From Luminiphilus sp. (GTDB lineage: Bacteria > Pseudomonadota > Gammaproteobacteria > Pseudomonadales > Halieaceae), in the NCBI GenBank assembly GCA_012270045.1, contig JAAXJC010000165.1, positions 29,518 through 93,517 on the forward strand: a DNA stretch of 64,000 bases, in the 5' to 3' direction. A program made the position numbers and the translations under genes. The notes under the pieces are model-generated. The model saw only the letters and a list, made by a program, of their open reading frames with translations, ran no database searches and was not told the DNA's origin. Of the stretch, positions 1 to 9,011 are shown one piece after another. The first letter of the stretch is position 1, and each line of letters opens with the position of its first letter.

Positions 1-142
1 TGCCCCCGGCAGCCATTGACGACCCAAACCCCATCGCCCGACGGCGACAAACGCGACCCCGTTGGCAAAAATGTGCTTCCGACAATCCCTACAGCCCCGC
101 ACAGGGCTTATTGGGATCAGTTCAGTTATCTCCGTCTATTAA

Positions 143-162
143 GGGTTAGCAAGCGCTAACCC
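143..162. repeat. Perfect inverted repeat upstream of nrdA
   Basis: Arms GGGTTAGC and GCTAACCC (8 bp, perfect) enclose an AAGC loop. No run of T follows on either strand, so it is not a good intrinsic terminator. It could be a protein-binding palindrome or the 3' end of a gene lying left of the window. The function is unknown. Confidence 0.5.
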
Positions 163-179
163 CTTGGGCTTTACACAGG

Positions 180-188
180 TTTTGCACA
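180..188 (+). promoter_or_regulatory. DnaA-box-like site upstream of nrdAB
   Basis: The 9-mer TTTTGCACA fits the relaxed DnaA-box consensus TTWTNCACA. In E. coli DnaA binds upstream of nrdAB and links dNTP supply to replication, so the position makes sense. A single short match is weak evidence, and a neighbouring CTTTACACA is a poorer match. Confidence 0.35.
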
Positions 189-227
189 GGTGATCCCTGC
201 GTTTACACCCTTGCATTAGGCCCATTA

Positions 228-275
228 CCCGCCTATCTTGGGTCCTCCCACGGTCGCCACCCCTACATATTGGGT
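228..275 (+). promoter_or_regulatory. Pair of NrdR-box-like sites before nrdA
   Basis: Two 16-mers, at 228-243 and 260-275, resemble the NrdR box (acaCwAtATaTwGtgt). The second is the better match, about 12 of 16 positions by eye. Both end in TTGGGT and their starts lie 32 bases apart, i.e. three helical turns, the usual spacing of paired NrdR boxes. NrdR is the ATP/dATP-sensing repressor of ribonucleotide reductase operons. The site is inferred from pattern and context only; nrdR itself is not in the window. Confidence 0.55.
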
Positions 276-385
276 TATAGTGGGGGACTGGGGCGTAAGC
301 GGGCGACTCGATAACACGGCACGATCGCGCGGTGAGGCAATCCGACCAACCCCGATGTTTTATATTCCCAAGAGGCCACAATAAG

Positions 386-3286
386 ATGCAGACAGGCACT
401 GAAACCGGAACGTCAACAGCAGCAACGGCCCCCGCCCCGGCAGCGGGACCAGAGACCAGCCCATCGGGGCGACTGCAGGCAACGGCGCCCGGGCAATTGC
501 GAGTCATCAAACGCAACGGCACCGTCACAAGTTTTGAAGACAGCAAAATATCGGTAGCCATTACCAAGGCGTTTCTCGCCGTGGAAGGAGGCACCGCAGC
601 GGCGAGCAGCCGTATCCACGAAACAGTGGCCAAACTGACCGAACAGGTGGTCGGAACCTTCAAGCGACGCATGCCCTCGGGCGGCACGCTACACATTGAA
701 GATATTCAGGACCAGGTGGAACTGGCCCTGATGCGCGCGGGTGAGCACAAGATAGCACGGGACTATGTCATCTACCGTGACCAGCGCGCCCGTGAACGGG
801 CCGCCAAGGCGGCTCTGTCTCCGGAAAGCCAGGCTGCCGCCAGCAGTATCAATGTCGTGCACCCGGACGGCAGCAAGCAGCCGCTGGACATTGAGCGGGT
901 AAGAACAATTGTGTCTGAAGCCTGCGCCGAACTGGCCGATGTCAGTGAGTCGGCGATCATCGATGAAGCCCTGCGCAACCTGTATGACGGAGTGTCCTCG
1001 GAAGAGGTCAGCACCGCCCTGGTTATCACGGCGCGAACCATGATCGAGCAGGACCCCAACTACAGTTACGTAGCGGCCCGACTGCTGCTGGACAACCTGC
1101 GCTCCGAGGCACTGATGTACCTCGGCGTGGCCGACAGCGCTACGCAGCAGGACATGGAACAGCGATACAGTGAGGCGTTGGCGGCATTTATCCAGCGCGG
1201 GGTAGCCCTGGAGTTGTTGTCACCCGAACTGCAGGACTTCGACCTGGAGGCACTGGGCGAGGCGCTGCTGCCCGAGCGGGATTTGCAGTTCAGCTACCTT
1301 GGTCTGCAAACACTTTACGACCGGTATTTCATCCATGCGGATGAAACCCGCATCGAATTACCCCAGGTGTTTTTTATGCGGGTGGCAATGGGGCTTGCCA
1401 TTCGTGAGGACGATCGCAATGCCCGGGCGATAGAGTTTTATCAACTGCTCTCATCATTTGATTACATGAGTTCCACGCCCACGCTGTTCAACTCGGGCAC
1501 CCTGCGTTCCCAGCTGTCCTCCTGCTACCTGACCACAGTCCCGGACGATCTGTTCGGCATCTACGGCGCCATCCAGGACAACGCTATGCTGTCCAAATTT
1601 GCCGGCGGCCTGGGCAATGACTGGACGCCGGTTCGCGCTTTGGGCTCCTACATCAAGGGCACCAATGGCAAGAGCCAGGGCATCGTGCCGTTTCTGAAAG
1701 TGGTCAACGACACGGCGGTGGCGGTCAACCAGGGCGGCAAGCGCAAGGGCGCCGTCTGTGCCTATCTGGAAACCTGGCACCTGGACATCGCGGAGTTTCT
1801 GGAACTGCGCAAGAACACCGGCGACGACCGGCGCAGAACCCACGATATGAACACCGCCAACTGGATTCCAGATCTGTTCATGAAACGGGTTTTCGAAGAT
1901 GGCGACTGGACGCTGTTTTCACCCAATGAGGTTCCCGATCTACACGACCTGTATGGCAAAGCCTTTGAGGATCGCTACACCGAGTACGAGGGGCTCGCTG
2001 CGGCCGGCAACATTCGGGTCCACAAGACGATCAAAGCCCAGGCACTGTGGCGAAAAATGCTGGGCATGATTTTTGAGACCGGTCATCCCTGGATGACGTT
2101 CAAGGACCCCTGCAACCTTCGCTCACCCCAGCAACACGTCGGCGTCGTGCATTCTTCCAATCTGTGCACGGAAATTACACTGAATACCTGTGCGGACGAG
2201 ATAGCGGTGTGTAACCTGGGTTCCGTCAACCTGCCCCAGCACATTGAAAACGGCCAACTCAATCTCGAGAAATTACGCAGCACCGTGCGCACGGCCATCC
2301 GCATGCTCGACAACGTAATCGACATCAACTACTACTCGGTGCCCCAGGCCGAGCAGTCCAATATGCGCCATCGCCCCATCGGCCTGGGCATCATGGGCTT
2401 CCAGGACGCCCTGTACAAAATTGATGTGTCCTATGCCTCTGAGGATGCAGTCAGCTTCGCCGACCGCTCCATGGAAGCGGTCAGTTACTACGCCATCGAG
2501 GCCTCCAGTGAACTGGCGACGGAGCGGGGAAGCTACTCAAGTTACGAGGGCTCTCTTTGGAGCCAGGGGATCTTCCCACTGGATTCACTGGACAAACTGA
2601 TCGAAGAGCGGGGCGAGGCCTACATAGAGGTCAACAAGGACACCAGCCTGGATTGGCCGACCCTGAAGAGCAAGGTAGCTGCCCAGGGTATGCGCAACTC
2701 CAACTGCATGGCCATTGCGCCCACGGCCACCATCGCCAACATCACCGGCGTGTCCCAGTCCATTGAGCCCACGTACCAGAATCTCTATGTCAAATCGAAC
2801 CTGTCAGGGGAATTCACGGTGGTTAACCCCTACCTCGTGCAGGATCTGAAGGGTCGGGGCCTCTGGGACAAGGTGATGGTCAATGACCTGAAATATTACG
2901 ATGGCTCAGTGCAATCCATAGACCGAATACCGGAGGACCTGAAGGCCAAATATGCAACGGCCTTCGAGGTAGAGCCCCGCTGGCTGGTCGACAGCGCCAG
3001 CCGTCGCCAGAAGTGGATAGACCAGGCTCAGTCACTGAATCTGTATATCAACAACGCCAGCGGCAAAAAGCTGGACGTTACCTACCGGATGGCCTGGTAC
3101 AGCGGCCTCAAGACCACCTACTACCTGCGCAGTTTGGCGGCCACCGGGACGGAAAAATCGACGGTGGAATCCGGCAAGCTCAATGCCGTGTCCTCCGGCG
3201 CCGGGGAAGCTCCAGTAGCAGCCCAGCCCGCGCCAGTGCCCAAGGCCTGCTCCCTGGATGATCCGGACTGCGAAGCCTGTCAGTAA
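386..3286 (+). CDS. nrdA: Ribonucleoside-diphosphate reductase class Ia, alpha subunit
   Basis: Catalytic subunit that reduces NDPs to dNDPs. The 966-residue protein has two N-terminal ATP-cone domains (about residues 37-130 and 160-250) before the ten-stranded barrel. Visible catalytic features are the NLCTEI motif with the thiyl cysteine, its redox partner cysteine in the SSCYL segment, the tyrosine pair near TYYLRSL, and a C-terminal CEACQ tail that passes electrons from thioredoxin. The duplicated ATP cone is also found in Pseudomonas NrdA. The ATG at 386 is chosen because an AGAGG ribosome site lies 10 bases upstream; an in-frame start at 332 would overlap regulatory DNA. It is co-transcribed with nrdB, 33 bases downstream, and probably controlled by NrdR and DnaA sites upstream. 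Confidence 0.97.
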   Translation: MQTGTETGTSTAATAPAPAAGPETSPSGRLQATAPGQLRVIKRNGTVTSFEDSKISVAITKAFLAVEGGTAAASSRIHETVAKLTEQVVGTFKRRMPSGGTLHIEDIQDQVELALMRAGEHKIARDYVIYRDQRARERAAKAALSPESQAAASSINVVHPDGSKQPLDIERVRTIVSEACAELADVSESAIIDEALRNLYDGVSSEEVSTALVITARTMIEQDPNYSYVAARLLLDNLRSEALMYLGVADSATQQDMEQRYSEALAAFIQRGVALELLSPELQDFDLEALGEALLPERDLQFSYLGLQTLYDRYFIHADETRIELPQVFFMRVAMGLAIREDDRNARAIEFYQLLSSFDYMSSTPTLFNSGTLRSQLSSCYLTTVPDDLFGIYGAIQDNAMLSKFAGGLGNDWTPVRALGSYIKGTNGKSQGIVPFLKVVNDTAVAVNQGGKRKGAVCAYLETWHLDIAEFLELRKNTGDDRRRTHDMNTANWIPDLFMKRVFEDGDWTLFSPNEVPDLHDLYGKAFEDRYTEYEGLAAAGNIRVHKTIKAQALWRKMLGMIFETGHPWMTFKDPCNLRSPQQHVGVVHSSNLCTEITLNTCADEIAVCNLGSVNLPQHIENGQLNLEKLRSTVRTAIRMLDNVIDINYYSVPQAEQSNMRHRPIGLGIMGFQDALYKIDVSYASEDAVSFADRSMEAVSYYAIEASSELATERGSYSSYEGSLWSQGIFPLDSLDKLIEERGEAYIEVNKDTSLDWPTLKSKVAAQGMRNSNCMAIAPTATIANITGVSQSIEPTYQNLYVKSNLSGEFTVVNPYLVQDLKGRGLWDKVMVNDLKYYDGSVQSIDRIPEDLKAKYATAFEVEPRWLVDSASRRQKWIDQAQSLNLYINNASGKKLDVTYRMAWYSGLKTTYYLRSLAATGTEKSTVESGKLNAVSSGAGEAPVAAQPAPVPKACSLDDPDCEACQ

Positions 3287-3319
3287 TAGCCAACCACGTT
3301 GAACTGAGGAGAACATACG

Positions 3320-4591
3320 ATGCTCAGCTGGGAAGAATACAACACCGAAGAAGCCATAGCCCCCGCCGTGCCCAAGGCGCAGCCAGCGGTAGTCGCAGAG
3401 ACCGCTACGCCGCAGCCGGAACCCGCGGTCGCGCCGCCAGGCAATGACATCAGTAAAGGCGTTGCCGCTGATGCGGAGGCCGCTGCCATCATGGCCGAGA
3501 ACGTAGAGCGGGCCAAATCCGCCATCGACCAAATTGATGTCGCGCCCGGCCTGGAAGAACTGGAGATGGGCGCTGCTAGGGTGAGCGTGGACGAAAAGGC
3601 CATGATCAACTGCCGGGCTGACCTGAACCAGTTGGTGCCCTTCAAGTACGACTGGGCCTGGCAGAAATACATCGATGGTTGCGCCAACCACTGGATGCCC
3701 CAGGAAATCAATATGACGGCGGATGTTGCCACCTGGAAGGACCCAGAGGGCCTTTCAGACGACGAGCGGCGTATCGTCATGCGCTCGCTGGGCTATTTCT
3801 CCACCGCGGACTCCCTGGTGGCAAACAATCTGGTACTGGCCATCTACAAGCTCATTACCAATCCCGAGTGCCGGCAATACCTGCTCAGGCAGGCCTTTGA
3901 GGAGGCCATCCATACCCATGCCTATCAATATTGCATTGAGTCACTGGGCATGGATGAAGGGGAAGTATTCAATATGTACCGCGAGGTGCCTTCGGTGGCG
4001 GCCAAGGCTACCTGGAGTCTCAGCCACACCCACAGCCTGTCAGATCCGAACTTCCGCACCGGCACTCTGGAGACAGACCAGGAGTTGCTGCGCAACCTGA
4101 TAGGCTTCTACTGTGTAACCGAAGGCATCTTTTTCTACTGCGGCTTTACCCAGATCCTCTCCATGGGTCGGCGCAATAAAATGACCGGCGTCGCCGAGCA
4201 GTTCCAGTACATCCTTCGTGATGAATCAATGCACCTTAACTTTGGTATTGACGTCATCAATCAAATCAAACTGGAAAACCCCCAACTCTGGACCAGCGAG
4301 TTTCAGCAGGAGGTGATTCAGATGATCCTTGAAGGCACAGAACTGGAAATCGCCTACGCCAGGGACACCATGCCCCGGGGTGTGCTGGGCATGAACGCAG
4401 CGATGATGGAAGAGTATCTGCAGTTTATCTGCAATCGCCGCCTCACCCAGGTGGGTCTGCCCGAGCAATTCCCGGGGGCACAGAACCCATTCCCCTGGAT
4501 GTCGGAAATTATGGATCTGCGCAAGGAGAAGAACTTCTTTGAAACGCGGGTTATCGAGTACCAGACAGGCGGCGCCCTGAGCTGGGATTAG
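3320..4591 (+). CDS. nrdB: Ribonucleoside-diphosphate reductase class Ia, beta subunit
   Basis: Radical-generating diiron subunit partnering NrdA. The metal ligands are recognisable: Asp in the STADSL segment, Glu and His in FEEAIH, Glu in VTEGIFF, and Glu/His in RDESMH. The tyrosine following the EEAIH motif (HAYQY) is at the position of the radical tyrosine. The protein is 423 residues; about the first 90 are an Ala/Pro/Glu-rich extension with no fold I recognise, longer than in E. coli NrdB (about 376). A GAGGAGA ribosome site precedes the ATG. It ends just before an intrinsic terminator, closing the nrdAB operon. Confidence 0.96.
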   Translation: MLSWEEYNTEEAIAPAVPKAQPAVVAETATPQPEPAVAPPGNDISKGVAADAEAAAIMAENVERAKSAIDQIDVAPGLEELEMGAARVSVDEKAMINCRADLNQLVPFKYDWAWQKYIDGCANHWMPQEINMTADVATWKDPEGLSDDERRIVMRSLGYFSTADSLVANNLVLAIYKLITNPECRQYLLRQAFEEAIHTHAYQYCIESLGMDEGEVFNMYREVPSVAAKATWSLSHTHSLSDPNFRTGTLETDQELLRNLIGFYCVTEGIFFYCGFTQILSMGRRNKMTGVAEQFQYILRDESMHLNFGIDVINQIKLENPQLWTSEFQQEVIQMILEGTELEIAYARDTMPRGVLGMNAAMMEEYLQFICNRRLTQVGLPEQFPGAQNPFPWMSEIMDLRKEKNFFETRVIEYQTGGALSWD

Positions 4592-4613
4592 CCCACAAGC
4601 ACCGCTTCAAGAG

Positions 4614-4643
4614 ACCCGCAGCTTGCCACTGCGGGTTTTTTTT
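4614..4643 (+). terminator. Intrinsic terminator of nrdAB
   Basis: A 7-bp perfect stem (ACCCGCA / TGCGGGT) with a 9-base loop is followed directly by a run of eight Ts. It lies 22 bases after the nrdB stop, between nrdB and the convergent dinG. Confidence 0.9.
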
Positions 4644-4687
4644 GGTCTTTGCTCAGTGCCAGAGGGCGAGAGGGTCACTCGGCCGAT

Positions 4688-6784
4688 TCAGTCACTACCG
4701 CCCAAGTCAAACTGATAGCCCGGCAGGGAATCGAGTATGGCGCGGCCGTACTTTTTGGTCAGCACGCGACGGTCCAGCAGCGTTATCTGTCCCCGGTCAT
4801 CTTCGGTACGCAACAGCCTGCCACTGGCCTGCACCAGGCGCAGGGCAGCATCCGGCACACTGATTTCCATGAACGGGTTGCGGCCCAGTTGTTCCAGCAG
4901 TTCGGCGTGGGCCGCTTCCCGTGGGTTGTCGGGCACAGCGAACGGAAGCTTGGCAATGACCACGTGGTCGCAGTAGGCGCCCGGCAAATCGATACCCTCG
5001 GCAAAGCTGGCCAGGCCCATGATCATGCTGGGGGTGCCCGCATCAACGTGTTCCCGGTGCCTGTCCAATAGCTGTGCTTTGCTCAGACTGTCCTGCACCA
5101 GCACGGCATGGTCCAGGAGACCCGAAACCCCCTCCACCACCGCTTCCATCTGGCGACGGGAACTGAAGAGCATCAATACCGCCCAGTCCCCGGCTATCAC
5201 TTCGGGCAGCTTTTCTATGATCTCCTGGGTATGAGCTTCGCTGTCCCCCGGATCGGTGGCCAATACAGGCACAGTAAATTTGGCCCGCCTGGCATCAAAA
5301 GGGCTCTCGACCCGCTTGTAGGCGGCATCCTCCGGTAAGCCGCTCATGGCCACCAGACGATTGAAGCTGCCCAGGGCTGACAGGGTGGCAGAGGTCATAA
5401 CGACACCGGCAGCACGGCGCCACAAATGCTGGTTCAGCAGGTCACGGGCGAGTACCGGACTGGCCATAAACACCACGCCCTCCCCGCTTCTGGAGGCAGG
5501 ACGTAACCACCGGGCCCAGGGCTCTTCCAGATCCGGCGCCTCGGCTTCCCGGTAAGATCGCCACAGTTCCAGCTGCCCCTGTGCCCGGGCGACCATGGCC
5601 TGGGCATTGCCCAGCCAGTTGTCCACGGTATCTCTGAGCTGCACTTCTGCCTCTTCCCGGCGGCTGTCCAGGGTCGCCTCCAGACGCTGGGCAAGTTCCA
5701 ACTGCCGTTGCCATTGCTCAACCAGAGCTCCGGCGTGACTGCGCAGCGCCTCGGGAACAACACCCAGGGGAAACCGATATTCAGCACTTTGATCTGCCTG
5801 CTGTTCCAGATAGGACTGGGCCCACTGGGCCACCTCATCATTGAGCTGGGCCGTGTCCGCCAGTGCCGTCAGTAAGTCGCCGGGCAAACTGACCAGATCC
5901 GTAAATTCAGTAAGTGCCTGCTGCTCGTTGCCCAGCCATTGGCTTGTCTCGCGCAATGCCTGCCGCGTTGAGGGTGTGCGCGAAGCCAGGGTAAATTGCT
6001 CAAGGCACTTCTCCGCCAGTTGGTGCCCCTCATCAAAGATGAAAATACAATCTTCCGGAGGCGGCAGAATGACACCCCCCCCAAATTTCAGGTCAGCCAG
6101 CACCAGGTTGTGATTAGCCACCACAACGTCTGCTTCCTGCAGTCCGTCCCGGGCACGGAAAAAAGGACACTGGTTGATAAAGCCACAGCGTCGACCACCG
6201 CATTGCACGGCGTCGGTGGTCACCAGCCGGCGCAGTGCGTCATCAACCGCGCCCGGCCAGCGGTCCAGGTCCCCATCCCAATGACTGCCCGCCATGGCCT
6301 CCACCATGGATTCCATGACCGGCAGGGCGTCCTCCACGGCGAGATCTGCCACCTCATCGGGATACAGTGGGATAAGCGCAGGCACTGTCGCTCCTGCAAG
6401 GTGATGATCAATTTTCTGCAGGCAGGCATAGCGGCCCCGACCTTTAGCCAGGCTGACCGTAAAGTCGAGGCCACTGTGGGTCAGGATATCCGGCAGGTCC
6501 CGATATAAAAGCTGCTCCTGCAGCGCCACCGTCGCAGTAGCGATGACAAGTGTCTTGTGCCGGGCCCTGGCCACAGGCAGGGCCGCCACGGTGTAGGCAA
6601 TAGTTTTTCCCGTGCCGGTACCCGCCTCCACCACCGCAATGGGTTGGGGCGCATCCGGGTCACCCAGGGCATTGGCTACTTCGGCGATCATCTGCCGCTG
6701 ACCCCATCGCGGCTTCAGTTGCCGCTTGGTTACCAGCGTCTGGTAGGCCTCACGAATGCTGGCCTTCAGGGTGTCATCCAGCAA
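4688..6784 (-). CDS. dinG: ATP-dependent DNA helicase, DinG family
   Basis: Superfamily 2 iron-sulphur helicase of the XPD/DinG group, which unwinds DNA 5'-3' and resolves R-loops and G-quadruplexes. Near the N-terminus lies Walker A EAGTGTGKT, and mid-protein the DEGH box. Four cysteines that can hold a [4Fe-4S] cluster are visible: one in RYACLQ and three in the CGGRRC...QCPFF segment. The length of 698 residues fits E. coli DinG (716). The TTG start follows the stop of the upstream acyltransferase with no gap and has a GGAGG site about 9 bases before it inside that gene, so the two are probably translationally coupled. Confidence 0.93.
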   Translation of the reverse strand: MLDDTLKASIREAYQTLVTKRQLKPRWGQRQMIAEVANALGDPDAPQPIAVVEAGTGTGKTIAYTVAALPVARARHKTLVIATATVALQEQLLYRDLPDILTHSGLDFTVSLAKGRGRYACLQKIDHHLAGATVPALIPLYPDEVADLAVEDALPVMESMVEAMAGSHWDGDLDRWPGAVDDALRRLVTTDAVQCGGRRCGFINQCPFFRARDGLQEADVVVANHNLVLADLKFGGGVILPPPEDCIFIFDEGHQLAEKCLEQFTLASRTPSTRQALRETSQWLGNEQQALTEFTDLVSLPGDLLTALADTAQLNDEVAQWAQSYLEQQADQSAEYRFPLGVVPEALRSHAGALVEQWQRQLELAQRLEATLDSRREEAEVQLRDTVDNWLGNAQAMVARAQGQLELWRSYREAEAPDLEEPWARWLRPASRSGEGVVFMASPVLARDLLNQHLWRRAAGVVMTSATLSALGSFNRLVAMSGLPEDAAYKRVESPFDARRAKFTVPVLATDPGDSEAHTQEIIEKLPEVIAGDWAVLMLFSSRRQMEAVVEGVSGLLDHAVLVQDSLSKAQLLDRHREHVDAGTPSMIMGLASFAEGIDLPGAYCDHVVIAKLPFAVPDNPREAAHAELLEQLGRNPFMEISVPDAALRLVQASGRLLRTEDDRGQITLLDRRVLTKKYGRAILDSLPGYQFDLGGSD

Positions 6785-7987
6785 TCAACGGGCCTCCAAA
6801 GCGCGACGCAGGGGATTGGCGTACATCGCCAGTGCCAACGCCCGGTGGGCCTCGGGCAGCGCATCAATACGCGCGTGGAATTCATCTCGGCTTACAGTGC
6901 CCCGGTGAATGGTAAGGGCGGGTCGCTCATCCGTTTGCTCCAGCCGCTGCCAGGCCCACAGCGCTGTTTCGAACAGGCGATAACGAGCCACAATCTGGCT
7001 GTCGATCGCCTGCACAACCGCGTCCACATCCGTTGCTTCGCTGGTCAGAGGAGTCCCGAAACTAAGGTGAACACGTCCCTTCTGTCCGGTGATACCCCTG
7101 CCAATGGACAACACATCCTCCTGCTCGGCTTTGATGTAGCCACTCCCGGCCGCGCGCTCAGCTGCCTTGGCGCCGTCACAGGGATCCAATTCATAGGCAA
7201 TGGCGACAGGGACAATACGCAGTTCCATCAACAGGTCAGCGACGCTTTCGGTCTGTCGGTCCCGGGCCAGGGAGAGCATTTTGATCACGGCAGGTTCGGT
7301 ACTGTCGACGCCGTCCTTGGCACGACCCTCTCGCTGGGCCAGCCAGATCGGGCCATGATTGCCGGCAATCATGGTACGGATGAATTGGGCCAGGTGACGT
7401 GAGGCAGCCAACAGCTCCCGGGGCCCGGACAGTGCCCGCCTGACAATGAAACTCTTATTGAGACGCATCAGGTCCGCAACCCAGCGCTCTTTCAGCAAAT
7501 TGTCGCCGATGGCGATCATAACGGTGCGGTGTCCAGCCTCGTGCAGCATGCGGTTGGTGAGCGCGGGGTCCAGGGTGATGTCCCTGTGATTGCTGATGAA
7601 CAACCACGACTGCCCCGGGTCGAGTTGTTCCAGCCCCTCGACACTGAGTTCAGCGGTCTCGGAAATCATGTTGTCGAGCAGGGGCTTGACCTCCATCTGC
7701 ACCGCGTCGATGTTGGTCAGGGCCCTGAAGCGCCCGCGCAACCAGCGCCCCACCAGCCAGCGGGTCAGTCCGGGCAGCCAGCGGTGCAGGGGTCCGAGTT
7801 TCCAGGCGGCCAGCGCATTGGCGAGGCCCGGGTCCTGTTGGAGTCTGCTGATCACAGCTGGCACCTCATCGTCCCGATAGGGACGGATGTCAGCGAATGT
7901 GTCTTTGGCTTCATCCATTGTTGTCTGCATATCCTGGGCACGTGTTGGGGGGCCATCACCGGCAGATTGCTGCGCCAAAGGGTCCAA
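6785..7987 (-). CDS. Glycerophospholipid acyltransferase-like protein (PlsC/PlsB superfamily)
   Basis: Probable membrane-associated acyltransferase of phospholipid synthesis. The family hallmark H(x)4D is seen as NHRDITLD, about residues 130-140, with downstream motifs in a GXREGRAKDG-like loop. At 400 residues it is longer than typical PlsC (about 250) and shorter than PlsB (about 800), matching a group often annotated as 1-acyl-sn-glycerol-3-phosphate acyltransferase. The TTG start at 7987 is preferred because GGGAGGG lies 10 bases upstream; ATGs at 7930 and 7918 lack well-spaced ribosome sites. It is the first gene of a two-gene unit with dinG. The exact substrate is not deducible. Confidence 0.75.
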   Translation of the reverse strand: MDPLAQQSAGDGPPTRAQDMQTTMDEAKDTFADIRPYRDDEVPAVISRLQQDPGLANALAAWKLGPLHRWLPGLTRWLVGRWLRGRFRALTNIDAVQMEVKPLLDNMISETAELSVEGLEQLDPGQSWLFISNHRDITLDPALTNRMLHEAGHRTVMIAIGDNLLKERWVADLMRLNKSFIVRRALSGPRELLAASRHLAQFIRTMIAGNHGPIWLAQREGRAKDGVDSTEPAVIKMLSLARDRQTESVADLLMELRIVPVAIAYELDPCDGAKAAERAAGSGYIKAEQEDVLSIGRGITGQKGRVHLSFGTPLTSEATDVDAVVQAIDSQIVARYRLFETALWAWQRLEQTDERPALTIHRGTVSRDEFHARIDALPEAHRALALAMYANPLRRALEAR

Positions 7988-8050
7988 GATTCTGCTACCC
8001 TCCCCCGCCGTGGTGAAAGACCCACTGTTGATGACTGTCGAGGATTTGAA

Positions 8051-8275
8051 ATGGACGCTTCAAGCGCGCTCTTGATGACCCTGGGGGCTGCGACCCTGCT
8101 CACCAGCTGGATTCTACTACTCATCGTCTCCTGGCGAGAGGACTACGCCTGGGGGCTATTTTCCCTGCTTTTGCCCCCCGCCGGCTATACCTATGGCCTA
8201 TTTCGCTTGGACAAGGCGGGCCAGAGCCTGCTTTTGGCCCTGATCGGCTGGGTGTTGATCTATCTGGGCTGGTGA
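8051..8275 (+). CDS. Small two-helix membrane protein, function unknown
   Basis: A 74-residue protein with two hydrophobic helices: about residues 5-27, and a second covering about 55-73, separated by a short loop containing WREDY and a Gly/Pro-rich segment. I do not recognise a named family. The ATG at 8051 is chosen because longer upstream reading in the same frame runs antisense through the acyltransferase gene. It is divergent from that gene, with 63 bases between, and is followed by the rpsT promoter. Confidence 0.65.
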   Translation: MDASSALLMTLGAATLLTSWILLLIVSWREDYAWGLFSLLLPPAGYTYGLFRLDKAGQSLLLALIGWVLIYLGW

Positions 8276-8324
8276 CGCGCTATAAAGCCACCGCAAGGCG
8301 TACTCAGCCGCGGACAAATCTACG

Positions 8325-8353
8325 TTGACACTGGGCCGCGCTTTTTGGACAAT
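8325..8353 (+). promoter_or_regulatory. Sigma-70 promoter of rpsT
   Basis: A perfect -35 hexamer TTGACA, a 17-base spacer and a -10 GACAAT lie 40 bases before the rpsT start. This is the best-matching sigma-70 promoter in the window, as expected for a ribosomal protein gene. Confidence 0.8.
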
Positions 8354-8392
8354 CCGCGGCTCTTTTTCTGACCCCTTCCCTGGAGAGTCCCT

Positions 8393-8662
8393 TTGGCCAA
8401 TTCACCCCAAGCCCGAAAGCGCGCCCGTCAGAACGACAAGCGCAGGGCACACAACGCCAGCCTTCGATCGCTGGTCCGAACAAAGATCAAGCAGGTTATC
8501 GCAGCGGTGAATACCGGTGACGCCGAAGCCTCCAAGGCTGCCTTCGCCCAGGCCGAGCCCGTTATCGATAAAATGGTGTCCAAGGGCATCATGGCGAAGA
8601 ACAAGGCAGCCCGGCACAAGAGCCGGCTCAACGCCAAGGTCAAGGCCCTCGCCAGCAGCTGA
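8393..8662 (+). CDS. rpsT: 30S ribosomal protein S20
   Basis: Primary 16S rRNA-binding protein of the small subunit. It is 89 residues, strongly basic and helical, with the typical N-terminal [12 protein letters not shown] and the SRLNAK segment near the end. It starts with TTG, preceded by TGGAGA. E. coli rpsT also uses a UUG start, which is part of its translational autoregulation, so the weak start may be conserved for control. It has its own promoter and stands alone between unrelated genes. Confidence 0.97.
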   Translation: MANSPQARKRARQNDKRRAHNASLRSLVRTKIKQVIAAVNTGDAEASKAAFAQAEPVIDKMVSKGIMAKNKAARHKSRLNAKVKALASS

Positions 8663-8666
8663 GGCC

Positions 8667-8945
8667 TTAATCACCCGTCAGGCGCGCCTCGAGATGCTCG
8701 TTAATCGCCTTTTCCAGTTGCCTGCGAAAGGGTCGCGCCAGTAACCCCAGTTTGATGGTACCCCGGGCAGTCTGCTTCGACACAACCACCGAGCCCTCGT
8801 AGCCCTGCCCGGAGAAGTCCAGGCGATCAGCATCCCGGGTCAGGACAGCACCAATGCTGACCAGGTAATCGGCGAGCTCTTGCAACGCCTGACGGCGTTC
8901 TTCGTCAGATAACCGGTGTTCCCTGTCGATATCGATCCGGCTCAT
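8667..8945 (-). CDS. Polyhydroxyalkanoic acid system family protein (PHA_gran_rgn)
   Basis: A 92-residue protein resembling the small PHA-granule-region family often encoded near polyhydroxyalkanoate genes: an N-terminal helix rich in Arg/Glu (SDEERRQALQELADYL), a central beta segment with LDFSGQGYEGSV, and a C-terminal helix ending in an amphipathic KAINEHL segment. GGAGG lies 8 bases before the ATG. A phasin and a PhaD-like regulator lie 8 kb away, supporting PHA metabolism in this organism. The biochemical role of the family is unknown, and the assignment rests on pattern recognition. Confidence 0.6.
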   Translation of the reverse strand: MSRIDIDREHRLSDEERRQALQELADYLVSIGAVLTRDADRLDFSGQGYEGSVVVSKQTARGTIKLGLLARPFRRQLEKAINEHLEARLTGD

Positions 8946-9011
8946 GCAGAGACCTCCAGTGCCCCAAATCCTTGTTTATCAACTGACCCACTCGCCGCTG
9001 CAAGGATCGCC

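Noticed and set aside
139..696. Minus-strand open frame overlapping the nrdA start
   Set aside because: It runs antisense to nrdA and has no ribosome site or recognisable motif.
7529..8050. Upstream in-frame extension of the small membrane protein
   Set aside because: It reads antisense through the acyltransferase; the ATG at 8051 gives a compact two-helix protein.
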